A stretch of 64,000 nucleotides of DNA, taken from assembly GCA_000611775.1 (NCBI GenBank), contig KK106981.1:1607507-1671506 (forward strand), read 5' to 3'. Below are positions 11,660 through 21,530 of the stretch, one piece after another; positions within the stretch are counted from its first letter, which is position 1; each line of letters begins with the position of its first letter. Origin of the DNA: Umbilicaria muhlenbergii (taxonomy: Eukaryota; Ascomycota; Lecanoromycetes; Umbilicariales; Umbilicariaceae). Both the position numbers and the translations under genes were made by a program. The notes beneath the pieces are model-generated. The model searched no databases, was not told the origin of the DNA, and worked only from the letters and a program-made list of their open reading frames with translations.

Positions 11660-12228
11660 CATGCTGCAACTTTAGTAGGTGCAACGCCTATGACTGGAAT
11701 GAGTGCAGTCTTCTGCAGAGGGTTCCCTCAACTATCTTAAATGGCACCTCTACTTCTTAGAATTACACCTCAATTTAATACATTGACACCCCCATCCCCT
11801 CTAGAATATAGTATACTGAGTGAAAGATCTTGTAAAGCTCCTAAAATGAATGTAGTGATGGAGTGCTGGAGCTCTCTATGTATGACGTTCAACGCAAAGG
11901 TGGTCACCCAAGTTGATCAGGTGCTTGCAATTACATATGTATATGAGGGGTGTCAATGTATCACATTGGCGTGTCATTTATTGGGACCCATCGAGAGGGG
12001 CCCCGCAGGAAACTGCCACTTATTTCAGCCATAGGCATTGTGCTTAGTAGGTGCAGCAGCTTCAATAAGTGCTACAAACTTTAGTGCATTTATCACTTAA
12101 TACTTCAGCTCGCCATGGTAAGACTGAGACCCTCTGCCTCTCAATTGCCTGGATCCCCGCAGCCGCGAACGATGAGTGCCACATCAGTTCAAGCTGTTGT
12201 TGGGTACCCTTCTCCCGGTGGGCCCATA
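11660..12228. repeat. direct repeat block, copy B
   Basis: Second copy of the block at 9715-10202, in the same orientation and order of landmarks. It ends about 70 bases before the ATG of the SPO11-like gene. It contains MITE copy B and an extra internal segment of about 190 bases that again carries TAGTAGGTGC-type motifs. Confidence 0.75.
11738..11990. mobile_element. MITE-like element, copy B
   Basis: Counterpart of the element at 9883-10146, sharing the TTGACACCCCC left part, the AGTGAAAGATC and GATCAGGTGCTTGC centre and the GAGGGGTGTCAATGTATCA right part. Its terminal repeats are more decayed than in copy A. No coding capacity. Confidence 0.6.
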
Positions 12229-12297
12229 AACTGTCATCAGATACCTCAGTATTTTGTAGCGTTGAGTTTCACACTCACGTCAATAAACCGAAACATC

Positions 12298-13517
12298 ATG
12301 TCTGTCATTTCCCTTGACTGGCGCCAGCCTATCCAGCCGGTCAATGTACTTGACAAGATTCACCAAGTCCTTACAGCTCTGGACGTTGATGGTCATTACC
12401 CAGTCAAACTTTCTGCCACGAATGCAGTGAGTGCAACAGCCTTCGAGATGTTAGACAGTGTCCCCATGATTGTTCAGCACAGGGTTGCTAGGAACAAACA
12501 CATGATCAGTCAACGTGCATATTTTGTCAGATTCGTCTTCATAGCCTACAAGTTCGCGGATATGATTTCCTATCAGCAAACTCGGAAGATGCGTCTATTC
12601 GAGTATATGTGTAAAAACGATGAGTTTAAATCGCCGATGGCCAAGAAGGGAGTCCGAGACTTGGCCTTGACACTCAACGTGCACCCATCATCCCTCGGCT
12701 TGTTGCACGAAAACCCCGGCACCGTGAGTGTACCTGATGGGGTGACAATGCGGACAACCCTCGTCACCAACGTGTTCAGCTGGTCCCAGGTCACCAAGGG
12801 TCTATCAGGGCCGAAGACTGACATACCTGAGCTCATCTTGAAGATGCACGCTGTTGTCAAGTCGAAAACCTATGCCAGGGCAGTCGTTGTGGTAGAGCAT
12901 CGAAACGTGGATTTGTCTTCGGCCAACATTGCTGAACAACTCGAGGGGGTGATTGTCGTAAAGACTGCTGGATAAGCTTCAATGGCGACCAAGGAATTTT
13001 TGCACCTACTATCAAAGGATGCAAAATTCAAGAATGTTCCCTTCCTCTTCTTCTCCGACCATGACCTCCACGCATTTCAGATTTTTCTGACCCTGAAATA
13101 CGGTTCGACTGCCTCCTCTTTGGCGTCAGCTTCCCAAGTCTGTTCGAAGTTGACATGGGCCGGTCCAACCGTGAAGGAAGTGAGGGCCACAGTTCTGAAG
13201 CACGCAGAATTCAAGAAGTCCGAGGAATTGGCGAAATCGGTTTCCGAGGACGATGCCACGCAAACCGCCCAGACCTGGAAAAACGCCATGATGGCCAAAT
13301 AGACAAGGCTCTCCAGCAGAAGATCAACGATACGGACCGAGCGTTGCTGAGATGGATGGAGAGAAGCGGAGTGTTGGAGAATGAAGACGCTTTGGCAGAT
13401 GCGGCCAGGTGCGCTGTGAGGGATGGGAGCAAGTTTGGCTTGAGCAGACTCACGCTCATTCGGCCCCTTGGAATGGAGCTGTTTATGGTGGAAAAGACTC
13501 AAGAGCTGGCGCCGTAG
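12298..13517 (+). pseudogene. SPO11 / topoisomerase VI subunit A-like, broken
   Basis: The translation from ATG 12298 shows the SPO11/Top6A layout. A winged-helix part ends in FEYMCKNDEFKSP, where the Y is a plausible catalytic tyrosine, followed by RDLALTLNVHPSSLGL. A Toprim domain follows with VVVVEH (acidic E), MATKEFLHLLS, and FLFFSDHDLHAF then LTLKYGS (the D-x-D pair). The family makes DNA double-strand breaks through the tyrosine and needs a Top6B-like partner. The frame is interrupted by TAA at 12973-12975 (probably from CAA), then by a one-base frame change near 13300, after which the family C-terminus (KFGLSRLTLIRP) continues in another frame, with a TAG at 13515. It is divergent: the usual KGLVAG motif is not visible. 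Likely an extra copy beside the housekeeping meiotic SPO11. Confidence 0.75.
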
Positions 13518-13730
13518 AAGGTCAAGATTCCGGTCACAGTGACCACCGCGAAAATCTCACAGAGGGCGAAAAAGTTCAATCAATTTCCTGGTCAGATAGG
13601 TTCTGAGATGCTCATGAGCGGCGCACTTCAGTCACAAGAACCACTGGCACAAGAACCAGGCTCGCGGGTGACAGACAAAATAAATGCGATAACTCCTACT
13701 ACAACACCAGCTCGCTTGTCGCATTTATTT
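13518..13730. other. tail of SPO11-like region
   Basis: The frame of the SPO11-like C-terminus stays open beyond TAG 13515 to about 13720 (reading PVTVTTAKISQRAKKF), so the original protein may have extended to the edge of the MITE-like element. If so the TAG is a further nonsense change from CAG. Confidence 0.4.
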
Positions 13731-14185
13731 TGCGGCTTGTCTCGGGACACCTTTCGCCACCTACCGAAACTAAAGCGGTTTCGGTTAGCTGGCGCCTCCA
13801 TGCCAGGGTGAGCCAGCCCGCTTACATAAGGTACTAAATTACTAGCGAAAACTTAGACTTCGCTAGGCAGGAGCAGACATGGCGGCGATGATGTTTGTAT
13901 GTAAAACAAGTGTAATTTCTATCTAAGTAATAGTAGAAGAGTCCAATGGAGGCCCCTGACTTCTATACGAAAAACCCCAGTTTCCCCGCAATACTCATAT
14001 GCCTGCTTTTTTACCCCTGAAACCGCCCGAAAATTCCACTTTTCCGCAGCTTGACTAAACCGGGTATAAGTGAGGACCCCCCGTACACCAAAATTTAGTG
14101 GGCGTGAGGTCCTTGCAAGGCCCTCACCGATCACAAATTTGGTTAGTCTCGGTAGGTGGCGAAAGGTGTCCCGAGACAAGCCGTT
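13731..14185. mobile_element. MITE-like element with 40-base inverted ends
   Basis: The 40 or so bases at 13731-13771 (starting CGGCTTGTCTCGGGACACC) recur almost perfectly as the reverse complement at 14146-14185. The 455-base interval has no transposase. A short non-autonomous DNA transposon is the natural reading; target duplications are not obvious. Its right end lies inside the reading frame of the membrane protein gene to the right, which therefore ends in element sequence. Confidence 0.7.
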
Positions 14186-14521
14186 CGTCAAGGATGCACC
14201 CTCGGCAGTCCCATGATTTTTATGTCTCGATCCGAAGACTCCTCCCAGCACAGCTGCAACGATGACTACCAGTGAGACTACTCCAACAAACAGTATCCAT
14301 TTCATCCTCGAGGGTCGATGAACTTGGACATGGTGGCCGCCGGCATATTGCGCATTAAAGTCCCCGTTTGGGGCCACTTCAATTCCAACACTATCCACAG
14401 CGTGTTGCTTACCATCGTCCGGAGCAACCTGCTTCCCCAAGTCTGTTGGTAGGGGTTTCTCTTTTTGATGCAGTGGAAGAACTTCCAATGTGCTGTATGC
14501 TTGACCCTTGTTGCCAGCCAT
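13919..14521 (-). CDS. single-pass membrane protein, truncated by a MITE
   Basis: From ATG 14521 the minus strand encodes about 110 residues of host character: a polar N-terminus with Gly, Gln, His and Pro and the segment VGIEVAPNGDFNAQY, then a transmembrane helix (MKWILFVGVVSLVVIVAAVL) followed by GGVFGSRHKNHG. This layout (cytoplasmic polar tail, one helix near residue 85-105, GGVFG border) is common in fungal surface proteins whose outer part is a lectin or WSC domain. Here the outer domain is absent: from about residue 112 the frame reads through the MITE-like element and ends at 13919, giving about 200 residues. Probably a disabled gene. The nature of the lost domain is a guess. Confidence 0.55.
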   Translation of the reverse strand: MAGNKGQAYSTLEVLPLHQKEKPLPTDLGKQVAPDDGKQHAVDSVGIEVAPNGDFNAQYAGGHHVQVHRPSRMKWILFVGVVSLVVIVAAVLGGVFGSRHKNHGTAEGASLTNGLSRDTFRHLPRLTKFVIGEGLARTSRPLNFGVRGVLTYTRFSQAAEKWNFRAVSGVKKQAYEYCGETGVFRIEVRGLHWTLLLLLR

Positions 14522-15368
14522 CTTAAAGGGCGGACACGGAATGAGTGGAAACAAGGATAGACAATAGGAAAGAGAATGAAAAGTGTCTTGAGGCTCCGTA
14601 CCACATTGATACGTACAGGGGTAGCCTTACGCTGAGTCACAAAGAAATTTTCAGCTCCTAAGCGCCCAGATCTGTACATACAGACACATGCAGACAAGCT
14701 TGCGCCTTGTCAGAAAGGAGGGTTCAGCTCCCCCATCAACTCTTACCGACCAAGATATAATCATTATTCTTGAGTACTCTAAAAATTAGTGCGCATGACT
14801 TTTTAGAGATGAGGGTATAGCTCTGGCGAGCCTTGATGGCTGCAAAGACCATCAGACTATTAAATCGTGCTTCGGTTGCCTTCGTTTACGAGACCCACGC
14901 GCCTCTATTTTGGTCTAGGGTGGTTTTACTATCAAGGGCGGCAACGATCGCAGATCCCATGCATGGGAAAGGGGGTTAAACCGGCAATGATGACGTAGGT
15001 CCTCCCCCATGAGGCTCGCCAGGACAATGGCGGTTCCCGTACTTCGGTTTGAGGGCGGTGCTTCGTGGGGTAGAGGGCCCCCTCTTGCAACTGCCATGTA
15101 TTTTGACCTCAAGCCTGCCACCCAGTGAGTCTTGGCCTAATATGGGAATCACGTCCACAACGCCGCGAGGCAGGCTACTTTCATGCCACTATGACCACGG
15201 AGAAAATCCACACTGCTCTCGAGCGAATCGCATTGGACAAAACCATCATGATGTGTTGAAGCCTTCGTATGAAGAAAAGCTTCGTAGCTATCAAGCTGCT
15301 TGGAACTATCTTCACATCTAGACGCCAAATGGAACCACTGCATCTGAGAACCCCACCTAACAAACAGC
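14522..15368. other. intergenic, nothing recognised
   Basis: No gene-like frame or RNA gene seen. It holds the 5' flank of the truncated membrane protein gene and the 3' flank of RPL2. Confidence 0.6.
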
Positions 15369-16351
15369 TTAATCCTTGACCTTTTGCGTACCACGTAGCA
15401 GACCAGTCCTCCGAGCTGCAATAAGACCCGCCTTTTGACCTTGTGCGGCATATCTTGAGATGGTCGATGCTTTACCGATATGCTGGTGGTTACCACCACC
15501 GTGGGGCTAAGAGGATAACAAATCAATATCATCACACAACTCGAGGTATATGATGTTAAAGGAAGGCGAATCTGGGGGCTTACATGGTCGACTGGGTTCA
15601 TGGCAACACCACGAGTCTTGGGCCATGAGTTACGCTTGACGGCGAACTTATGCTTGGCTCTTGAAGCCTCTGCAAGTAGTTTGTCAGCAGAAATACCACA
15701 GACAATCCTCGATCATCTCCCCCATCTGACATACTCAACAGCGGCTTGTCTGTACGTCCACCACCAGCGACTATGCCAACCATTCCTCTCGCAGTGCTCT
15801 TAACGACCTTTTTCGCACCACTAGGTAGCTTGACACGTGTCTTGCCCTCGTCAGGGTTGTGTCCAATGACCGTAACGTAGTTGCCCGACGTCCGTCCGAG
15901 CGCACCTCTATCTCCAGCCTTTTCCTCGACGTTGGTGACCACGGTACCTTCGGGAAGCGAACCCAACGGCAGGACGTTTCCAACAGTCAAAGTTGCGTTT
16001 TTGCCGGCGTAGATGAACTGACCAGTGTACATGCCCTCGTTTGCGATGAACGTCTCAGTGTGTAGCTTGAATCGGTAGGGATCCCGGAAGACAATCTTTG
16101 CAAGAGGCGCGCCACGTCCAGGGTCGTGGATGATGTCCTTAACTACACCTCGGATGTATCCATGTCGCTCAGCATAGTCGAGTGTTCGGAACTGGGCAGG
16201 GGCTTTGTTGAGACGGGTGTGGGCCGCTATGAAATTGTGTTAGATGCCATGCCCTTCTTCCTTATTCGCAGTGTCCTCGTGCGCGGTGGAGTTAGAACAT
16301 ACTGAAGATCGAGCCACGACCCTTCCTCTGGTTGCGAATCACTCTACCCAT
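15369..16351 (-). CDS. RPL2: 60S ribosomal protein uL2 (RPL2, eukaryotic L8)
   Basis: Four exons on the minus strand (16351-16303, 16226-15735, 15669-15584, 15506-15369) give exactly 254 residues, the length of yeast Rpl2. The N-terminus [16 protein letters not shown] and the segment [16 protein letters not shown] are diagnostic. The C-terminal loop contains [12 protein letters not shown], the conserved histidine loop that reaches the peptidyl transferase centre. The protein ends [11 protein letters not shown]. Introns are 76, 65 and 77 bases. The start is fixed by the invariant [11 protein letters not shown] sequence. It acts in the cytosolic large ribosomal subunit. The leader upstream seems to contain two further introns and a small overlapping open frame (see separate entry). 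Confidence 0.97.
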
Positions 16352-16584
16352 TGTGGTCTGTCGATGAGAAAATGTCAGTGAAGGCCTCGAATAGTATGAT
16401 CTGTCTACATATGGGCCACTCACCGAAGTGCTTCGAGATGCCTTGATGCGACTACTGTAATGTTTCCTCAGATTTTCTTGTGTGGGTTGAGCGAGGGCTA
16501 GTTTCGCTTACTGTTAGCTCGGGCGCTAGTGGCCTTGGAGCCGCAGGTGATGCCACGACGCCGCAACGTCAGTTTCTTCAGCAT
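16349..16584 (-). promoter_or_regulatory. spliced 5' leader of RPL2 with possible uORF
   Basis: Upstream of the RPL2 start are two good introns: 16511-16455 (GTAAGC...TTACAG) and 16423-16358 (GTGAGT, branch CACTGAC, CGACAG). If both are removed, an ATG at 16584 opens a 40-codon frame, beginning MLKKLTLRRRGITCGSK, that ends at a TGA overlapping the first codons of RPL2 in another frame. Such an overlapping upstream frame would be expected to lower RPL2 translation. The splice sites are seen; transcription start and use of the frame are inferred. Confidence 0.4.
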
Positions 16585-17855
16585 TTTGTTCTCTGCGACA
16601 TATGTTGACCATGCACATACATCCATTGAACTTTTGGAGATCCCTTGATCAGAGATTATGGTTGTACTGCTCTACTGGATGAAATCTTGCTGTCCGGAGT
16701 ACATGCAACGCCGAAGAGGTGGTGACAGTCGTCGCTTTCTCAGCATCGTTGGACAGCCCAACTGTGCTCTTCGAAACAGTATTCGGCTCATCTCCTATTT
16801 TAGATTCTCGATATATGACTCTTGAAGAGCTAAGAGATGCTATGGTGAGGCCTAGCTATTCTTCTTAACCTACAAATGGATGGTCAGAAACCTCTACCTG
16901 GACCCTTTCACACCTGCCTACAAGAGCATTCTGTCTTTCAATGTTGAATGCTTGTGTCTCTGCTACTTCTGCGATTTTGGTGATAGATCTTTTTCCAAAC
17001 TGCACTGTTGCACGCTTTTTCCTCCCCATTCGGAATGCCTTTTTACAGTCCTTGAACTCGACGAAGCCTCGGCAACTCGTCCCATTTCATCTAATATCGT
17101 TATATTTATCTCTTGTTGGAGATGTTACACTTCTTATATGTGCGCCCAGTTACAAAATACGAGTTTGTTGGCCAGCGGGACGCCTTTGTGCTTGGGGGAC
17201 CGTCCGCAGCCCCGAATTATGGATGTTAGTGGGATAGGCCTTTGGCTGCGCCTTCGGTGGTAGCAACGAAGTTCAAGGCCTCATGGTATGCTCCCCTGTT
17301 ACGGATTCGAAAACTGCACCTCGGAAAACTCAGCCGAGCTTCAACGGTCGCAAAAAGATTTCGACGCCGTATTGGACATTTGGGCCACAACCATCAGCAA
17401 CGGCCTTGGTTAACCATTACCGAAGCACGGATGCTTGCAAGCTATTAAATTACCATTCTCAATACGCTATTGGGTTAGTTACCAGGTGATCTAGGTTGGA
17501 TGGAACATGATGGCTGTGGAGCACAGGCAATCATGGACCTGCATATCGTGGAACTCAGGCAATCGAACTCGGGCTCGTTACTTTACCTCAGAGCAATCTG
17601 CTGTGTGCTGAGGGTGCCATGTGCGGCCCTACTTTTCTCTCTGGGGCACTGCTTGGACCTCTTGAACATATCCTGATCCCTATAATCCCAAGACTATCGT
17701 TGTGATGTCTTGTCAACCCACCCCAAATGATAGACGAGCAATGGCGCGGCACTTCTCGCGCTTGCTCCTAGCTTCCCTGAGTCCAAACAACCCACCATCC
17801 CTTTCCTCCCGTAAACTTGCCGTAGCCGACATCAACCCCCCAAGCCCAAAAAAAG
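16585..17855. other. intergenic, promoter region
   Basis: About 1.3 kb between the divergently transcribed RPL2 and the WHIM-domain gene. Open frames at 16880-17263 show no recognisable motif and no codon bias and were not accepted. No tRNA was recognised. Confidence 0.55.
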
Positions 17856-20013
17856 ATGTCGTCTTCAGGACTTTCGTCTTTATCTTCCGCACCCTCCACG
17901 GATGATGAAGCTATATCAAATCCAATCAAAGGAGGGAGTCTTGATCAGTGGATCAAAAATGGCAGCGCCGCTGTGCTAGCGCCGCCAAAGAAGCCCCGGC
18001 CAGCTTCACCTCCCCACGAGCCAGTACTCGCCGACAACTCAGACATTGCTGTAAGCAGGTCTCCGAACATGACTCACTTGTGCATCATATATATCTTCAC
18101 GAAGATCGCGTTGCTGATGACTCCGTCGCGCAGTTCATCGTCATGTTCCGCTCGCGCTTCAGCGATGCATTCCCCAAGTCCCTCCCACATTATGGGCCAC
18201 AAGATATAGAAGGAGGGGTAGTCGAGCCCATACCTAATGAACAAATTGAGAGACTACTTTGCGCGTTGCTTGGGCTGGTGCTGAACCGCAAGAAGGACGT
18301 GGAGTGGGTAACCCCTCCCCAGGCGGCAGTTCTCTACTTGAGCGAGAGACTACCACCAATAAAGCTTGAAGGCTACGGGCTGACGCTATGTTGTATCGGT
18401 TAGGAGGGGGCATTTCGGACGCGCGTTAGAAGAAGCTGTTCAGACACACGCAAGTCAATGGCCATCAGCATGGAACGGCAAGAACCCCCTACACGGTGGC
18501 GGTAATTTCGCAAAGATGGGCCCTACGGAGCGTGTGAGTATCTTGAACTTTCACCACGGATTTTGTGTGAAATTGACCAAGCCGTATTAGCTTACCCTCC
18601 TAAAGACGCTTGTCGTCTGGTCGCTGGGGTCCTCCGAAACCATCCAGGCTATCCTGAAAGATTCGTATAAGCAACAGCGGCACGACGATGATCTTAACCA
18701 ACCGTTATCCGTACAACCATGGGGCCGTGACGGGGATAAGCGTAGATACTGGCTCATCGAGGGGCAAGATGATACACACTTTCGACTATACCGGGAGAGC
18801 AATCCCGCGCTGAGGCACACAACGTGGCGGAGTGTAGCCGGAACCATCGACGAGGTCAAGGCCGTCGCAGAGCGTTTGGGCGAAGACAACAGCCAGGCTT
18901 CAAGACGGCTTAGAGAGCGCATCACGCTCGCCATCCCACGCTTCGAAGCTTCTGAAGAGGTTGGTCGCACCGAGGCAGCTTTGAGCCCTTTCGGCATTTT
19001 AGATTCGTATGCTGACAAAGGTGTAGAAACGCAAGCGCCGAGACTATCGCAATGCGCGGAAAGCTCAGTTCACCCGGCCAGAACCTGGCTTTTCACTCTA
19101 CGAGGGCCGTACCCGTGGGAAGAGAATCAGGTATACCTATTCAGACGAGGAAGAGGGTGGCTCGGATGCTCTCTCAACAAGGAGATCGAACCGTCAATCT
19201 GGACTGTCTACTCCTGCAGAGCCTACCGGACCTACCTTTACGGCGAGCGGACGGCAGGTCAGATCGAGAGTGGGAGGGGCCTACGGCGAAACCATGTTGA
19301 GCGGACAACATGAGAACCGGGAAGCTCCGCCAGCCGGTGAGAATGACGGTGCCGCCGATGATAATGAGGAGCAACCTATATCTACAGGCCGGACTAGGCG
19401 CTCTGCGTCAGGAGCTGGGGTATCAGGCGAACGAAGAGGCCGAGAACACATAGCCGGATACAACAAAGTGGACGAGATGGATGACGAGAGTGATGCAACA
19501 TCGAGTGGTGGAGAGTGGGATGGAGGTGATGATGATGTTGATGAAAAAGTGGTTGATGATGAGGACGACGATGATGCCGACATGAGCGATGATGAAGCCA
19601 GTGCCGACGAAGAGGATGAAGAAACAGACATTGGCAAGCCAAGTCTCGTTGTGTCATTACGATATCACCCGGACAAGCCGAAGGAGAGCGGAGACACCCA
19701 GGATGCTCACAATGTCAACGGGGTCCCTCACACATCCGCAGCTCCCAGCAAGGCTAGTCAGACAGTCGTTACCACTCCGGATATCAAACTAGAAGGACTT
19801 ACAAACGGCGTTGCTATGGTTACACCAGCCTCCTCATTCGACACCAACTCTACGGCGCCCAAACACAGCTTACCGCAAACATCTATGAACGGCTCCCAAC
19901 CACAACATGAAAAAAAACCGCAGAGGTCAGACGATACCCAAACCACAGCGCTACTCTCATTTGCGAAACCGACTTCGAATGTCACTTTGCCATACCAGGG
20001 CACCCATATATAA
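17856..20013 (+). CDS. WHIM-type chromatin-associated protein
   Basis: Five exons (17856-18050, 18134-18303, 18404-18533, 18591-18959, 19027-20013) give 616 residues. After a low-complexity N-terminus comes a conserved core: FIVMFRSRF, then ERLLCALLGLVLNRKK, RGHFGRALEEA, WNGKNPLHGG and LLKTLVVWSL. This is followed by a WHIM2-like block PWGRDGDKRRYWLIEGQDD and FRLYRESNPAL, as in cofactors of ISWI-type chromatin remodellers. The C-terminal half is disordered, with a long Asp/Glu-rich tract near residues 450-510. Family knowledge suggests a nuclear nucleosome- or remodeller-binding role; no catalytic domain is present. All introns have good branch sites. The exact orthologue name is uncertain. 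Confidence 0.85.
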
Positions 20014-20425
20014 GAACTTCGAGATGCGGTGGTGAGCAGACATGGATCTTCATTTTCTTTGATCCTGCCAACTTACTTCATGGATGTTATCTATTTGCTT
20101 TCTAGACGTCGGGCGTGGCGTCATTTGCATGATACCAGAGCAACAGCTTGCTATGTATTCGATAAGATAGATTATAGTAGCTTTTCCAGGCGGGCTCGCT
20201 GCATAAGAATGACGAATCTAGAGCTTCAGAACCCCACTCCTGGTCCTTTTCTCATGCTCGATATCGCCATCTAAACACTAAACGGCCTTGCAGCTGGAAG
20301 TCAGCAACAGCCCAATGCAATAGACGCCCCAGACACCACCAATGCTCTCGTTCAACCCCCCATTCTCTCTCATTCCCCAGCCCCAGCCGCAAACGGGCCC
20401 GTATAAAACTAGCACATCCCCATCA
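20014..20425. other. intergenic between convergent genes
   Basis: The 3' flanks of the WHIM-type gene and of the DUF1770 gene. From about 20340 the + strand becomes strongly C-rich, the beginning of the skew island described separately. No gene seen. Confidence 0.6.
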
Positions 20426-21245
20426 TCAGCCCCACGCCTGACTCCAATCCCACCCAGGAATACTCACATCCTGCACCTCGCCCGCCAACTTCTCTCTCCC
20501 CATCACGCCCACATCCATCTTCGCCTCCTCCGTAGGAACCTCCCAATTATTGACCCCCCACCACCACCGCCTGAGGCGCCCGCCCACCGTCGCGCCGCTA
20601 AACTGCGCCGTGCGGTTCCAGTACCGCCAGCCGGAGAGGGCGAGCGTCCAGAGCGTGCCTTGCAGGAGGGGCATCATGACCTAGAAATACCAAGGAGTCA
20701 GCTGTGATCCACTCCGTAAACCTCGTCACCCCCTAATCCAACCCTCTCCCTCTTCCCCCCACCCCCACCCCCTCAACCCCCCTATCCCCCATTTCCCCAT
20801 CTCCCATCTCCCATCTCCCGGCCCCGTCCACAAAGCAGAACAGCCCACGGTCGCACAACCCACCTGGTCCCTCACCGTCACCCACACCACCCCCTCCCAC
20901 CCCTTCGTCCCCCGCAAACTCGCCAGATAACTCTGCTCGAACCGCAGATCCGGCAGCGGCGGCAAGTTCCCTCGTCTCGGCCTCTCTCTGATCGCATCAT
21001 AGGGGATACTGGCGCCGCTGGAGTCGGAATTCGAGCGGAGGACGCGCACGGGTTGTTTTTGCGAGGCGGCGGTGGAGGGGTTGAGGTCGTGGGTGGGGGA
21101 GGGGGCGCGGTTGAGGGAGGCGGATTGGAGGGTTGAGGCGAGGGTGGCGGCGGGGTTGGTGGCCATCTTTGGGGGGAGTTGGGGGTGGTGAAGGGAGTGG
21201 GGTGGTGAGGTCGAGAGGGAAACCGTGGTTGGTTAGCGAGGTTGA
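20340..21245. other. C-to-G skew island A (switch near 21000)
   Basis: On the + strand 20340-20560 and 20710-20980 are dominated by C (long runs of CCCC and CTCCC), whereas 21000-21245 is dominated by G (GGGGGAGGGGG-type runs). The switch is abrupt. The gene here is on the minus strand. Confidence 0.8.
20426..21166 (-). CDS. DUF1770 family protein
   Basis: Two exons (21166-20864 and 20680-20426) separated by a 183-base C/G-biased intron give 185 residues. The sequence matches the fungal DUF1770 layout: an N-terminal Ser/Pro-rich part (TLQSASLNRAPSPTHD), the motif RGNLPPLPDLRFEQSYLASL, then WVTVRDQ at the splice and a C-terminal hydrophobic/aromatic block, GTLWTLALSGWRYWNRTA and RLRRWWWGVNNW. 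The function of the family is unknown; the C-terminal segment might touch a membrane. The gene lies inside a C-to-G skew island that biases codon choice in both exons. Confidence 0.85.
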
Positions 21246-21530
21246 TGGGGATATCCAAGTCCGCACGGAATGAATTGAATTTTGGTTGTTGATGGATGAT
21301 TGTGTACATTAAAGACGTGTTTTTACTTGTATGAATCGTTTGTATAATCCCTCCCAGACCTATGTGATACCGATGCTACCTTATTTACACGAAAGAGAAG
21401 CCAGGATATCAGAAAGAAGACCAGGAGAAGCGCCATTGCTATGCACCCCATGCCAAAACTCCAACCCATGCCGATCCCACATTTCGACACGCTCACAACG
21501 CCATCACACCAAACCAAACGCCTAGGTCAT
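21167..21530. other. spacer between DUF1770 and the ubiquitin protease
   Basis: The first 80 bases are the G-rich arm of skew island A and contain the DUF1770 5' leader; the rest is the 3' flank of the ubiquitin protease gene. No gene seen. Confidence 0.6.

Noticed and set aside
9715-12228. Reading the two repeat copies as LTRs of one element
   Set aside because: They carry an internal MITE, differ in length and enclose no element-type genes, so duplication of a block is more likely.
16880-17263. Open frame between RPL2 and the WHIM-type gene
   Set aside because: Cys/Phe-rich with no codon bias or motif.
19281-19657. Antisense Ser/His-rich frames opposite the acidic tract of the WHIM-type gene
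   Set aside because: Complement of Asp/Glu codon repeats, not a gene.
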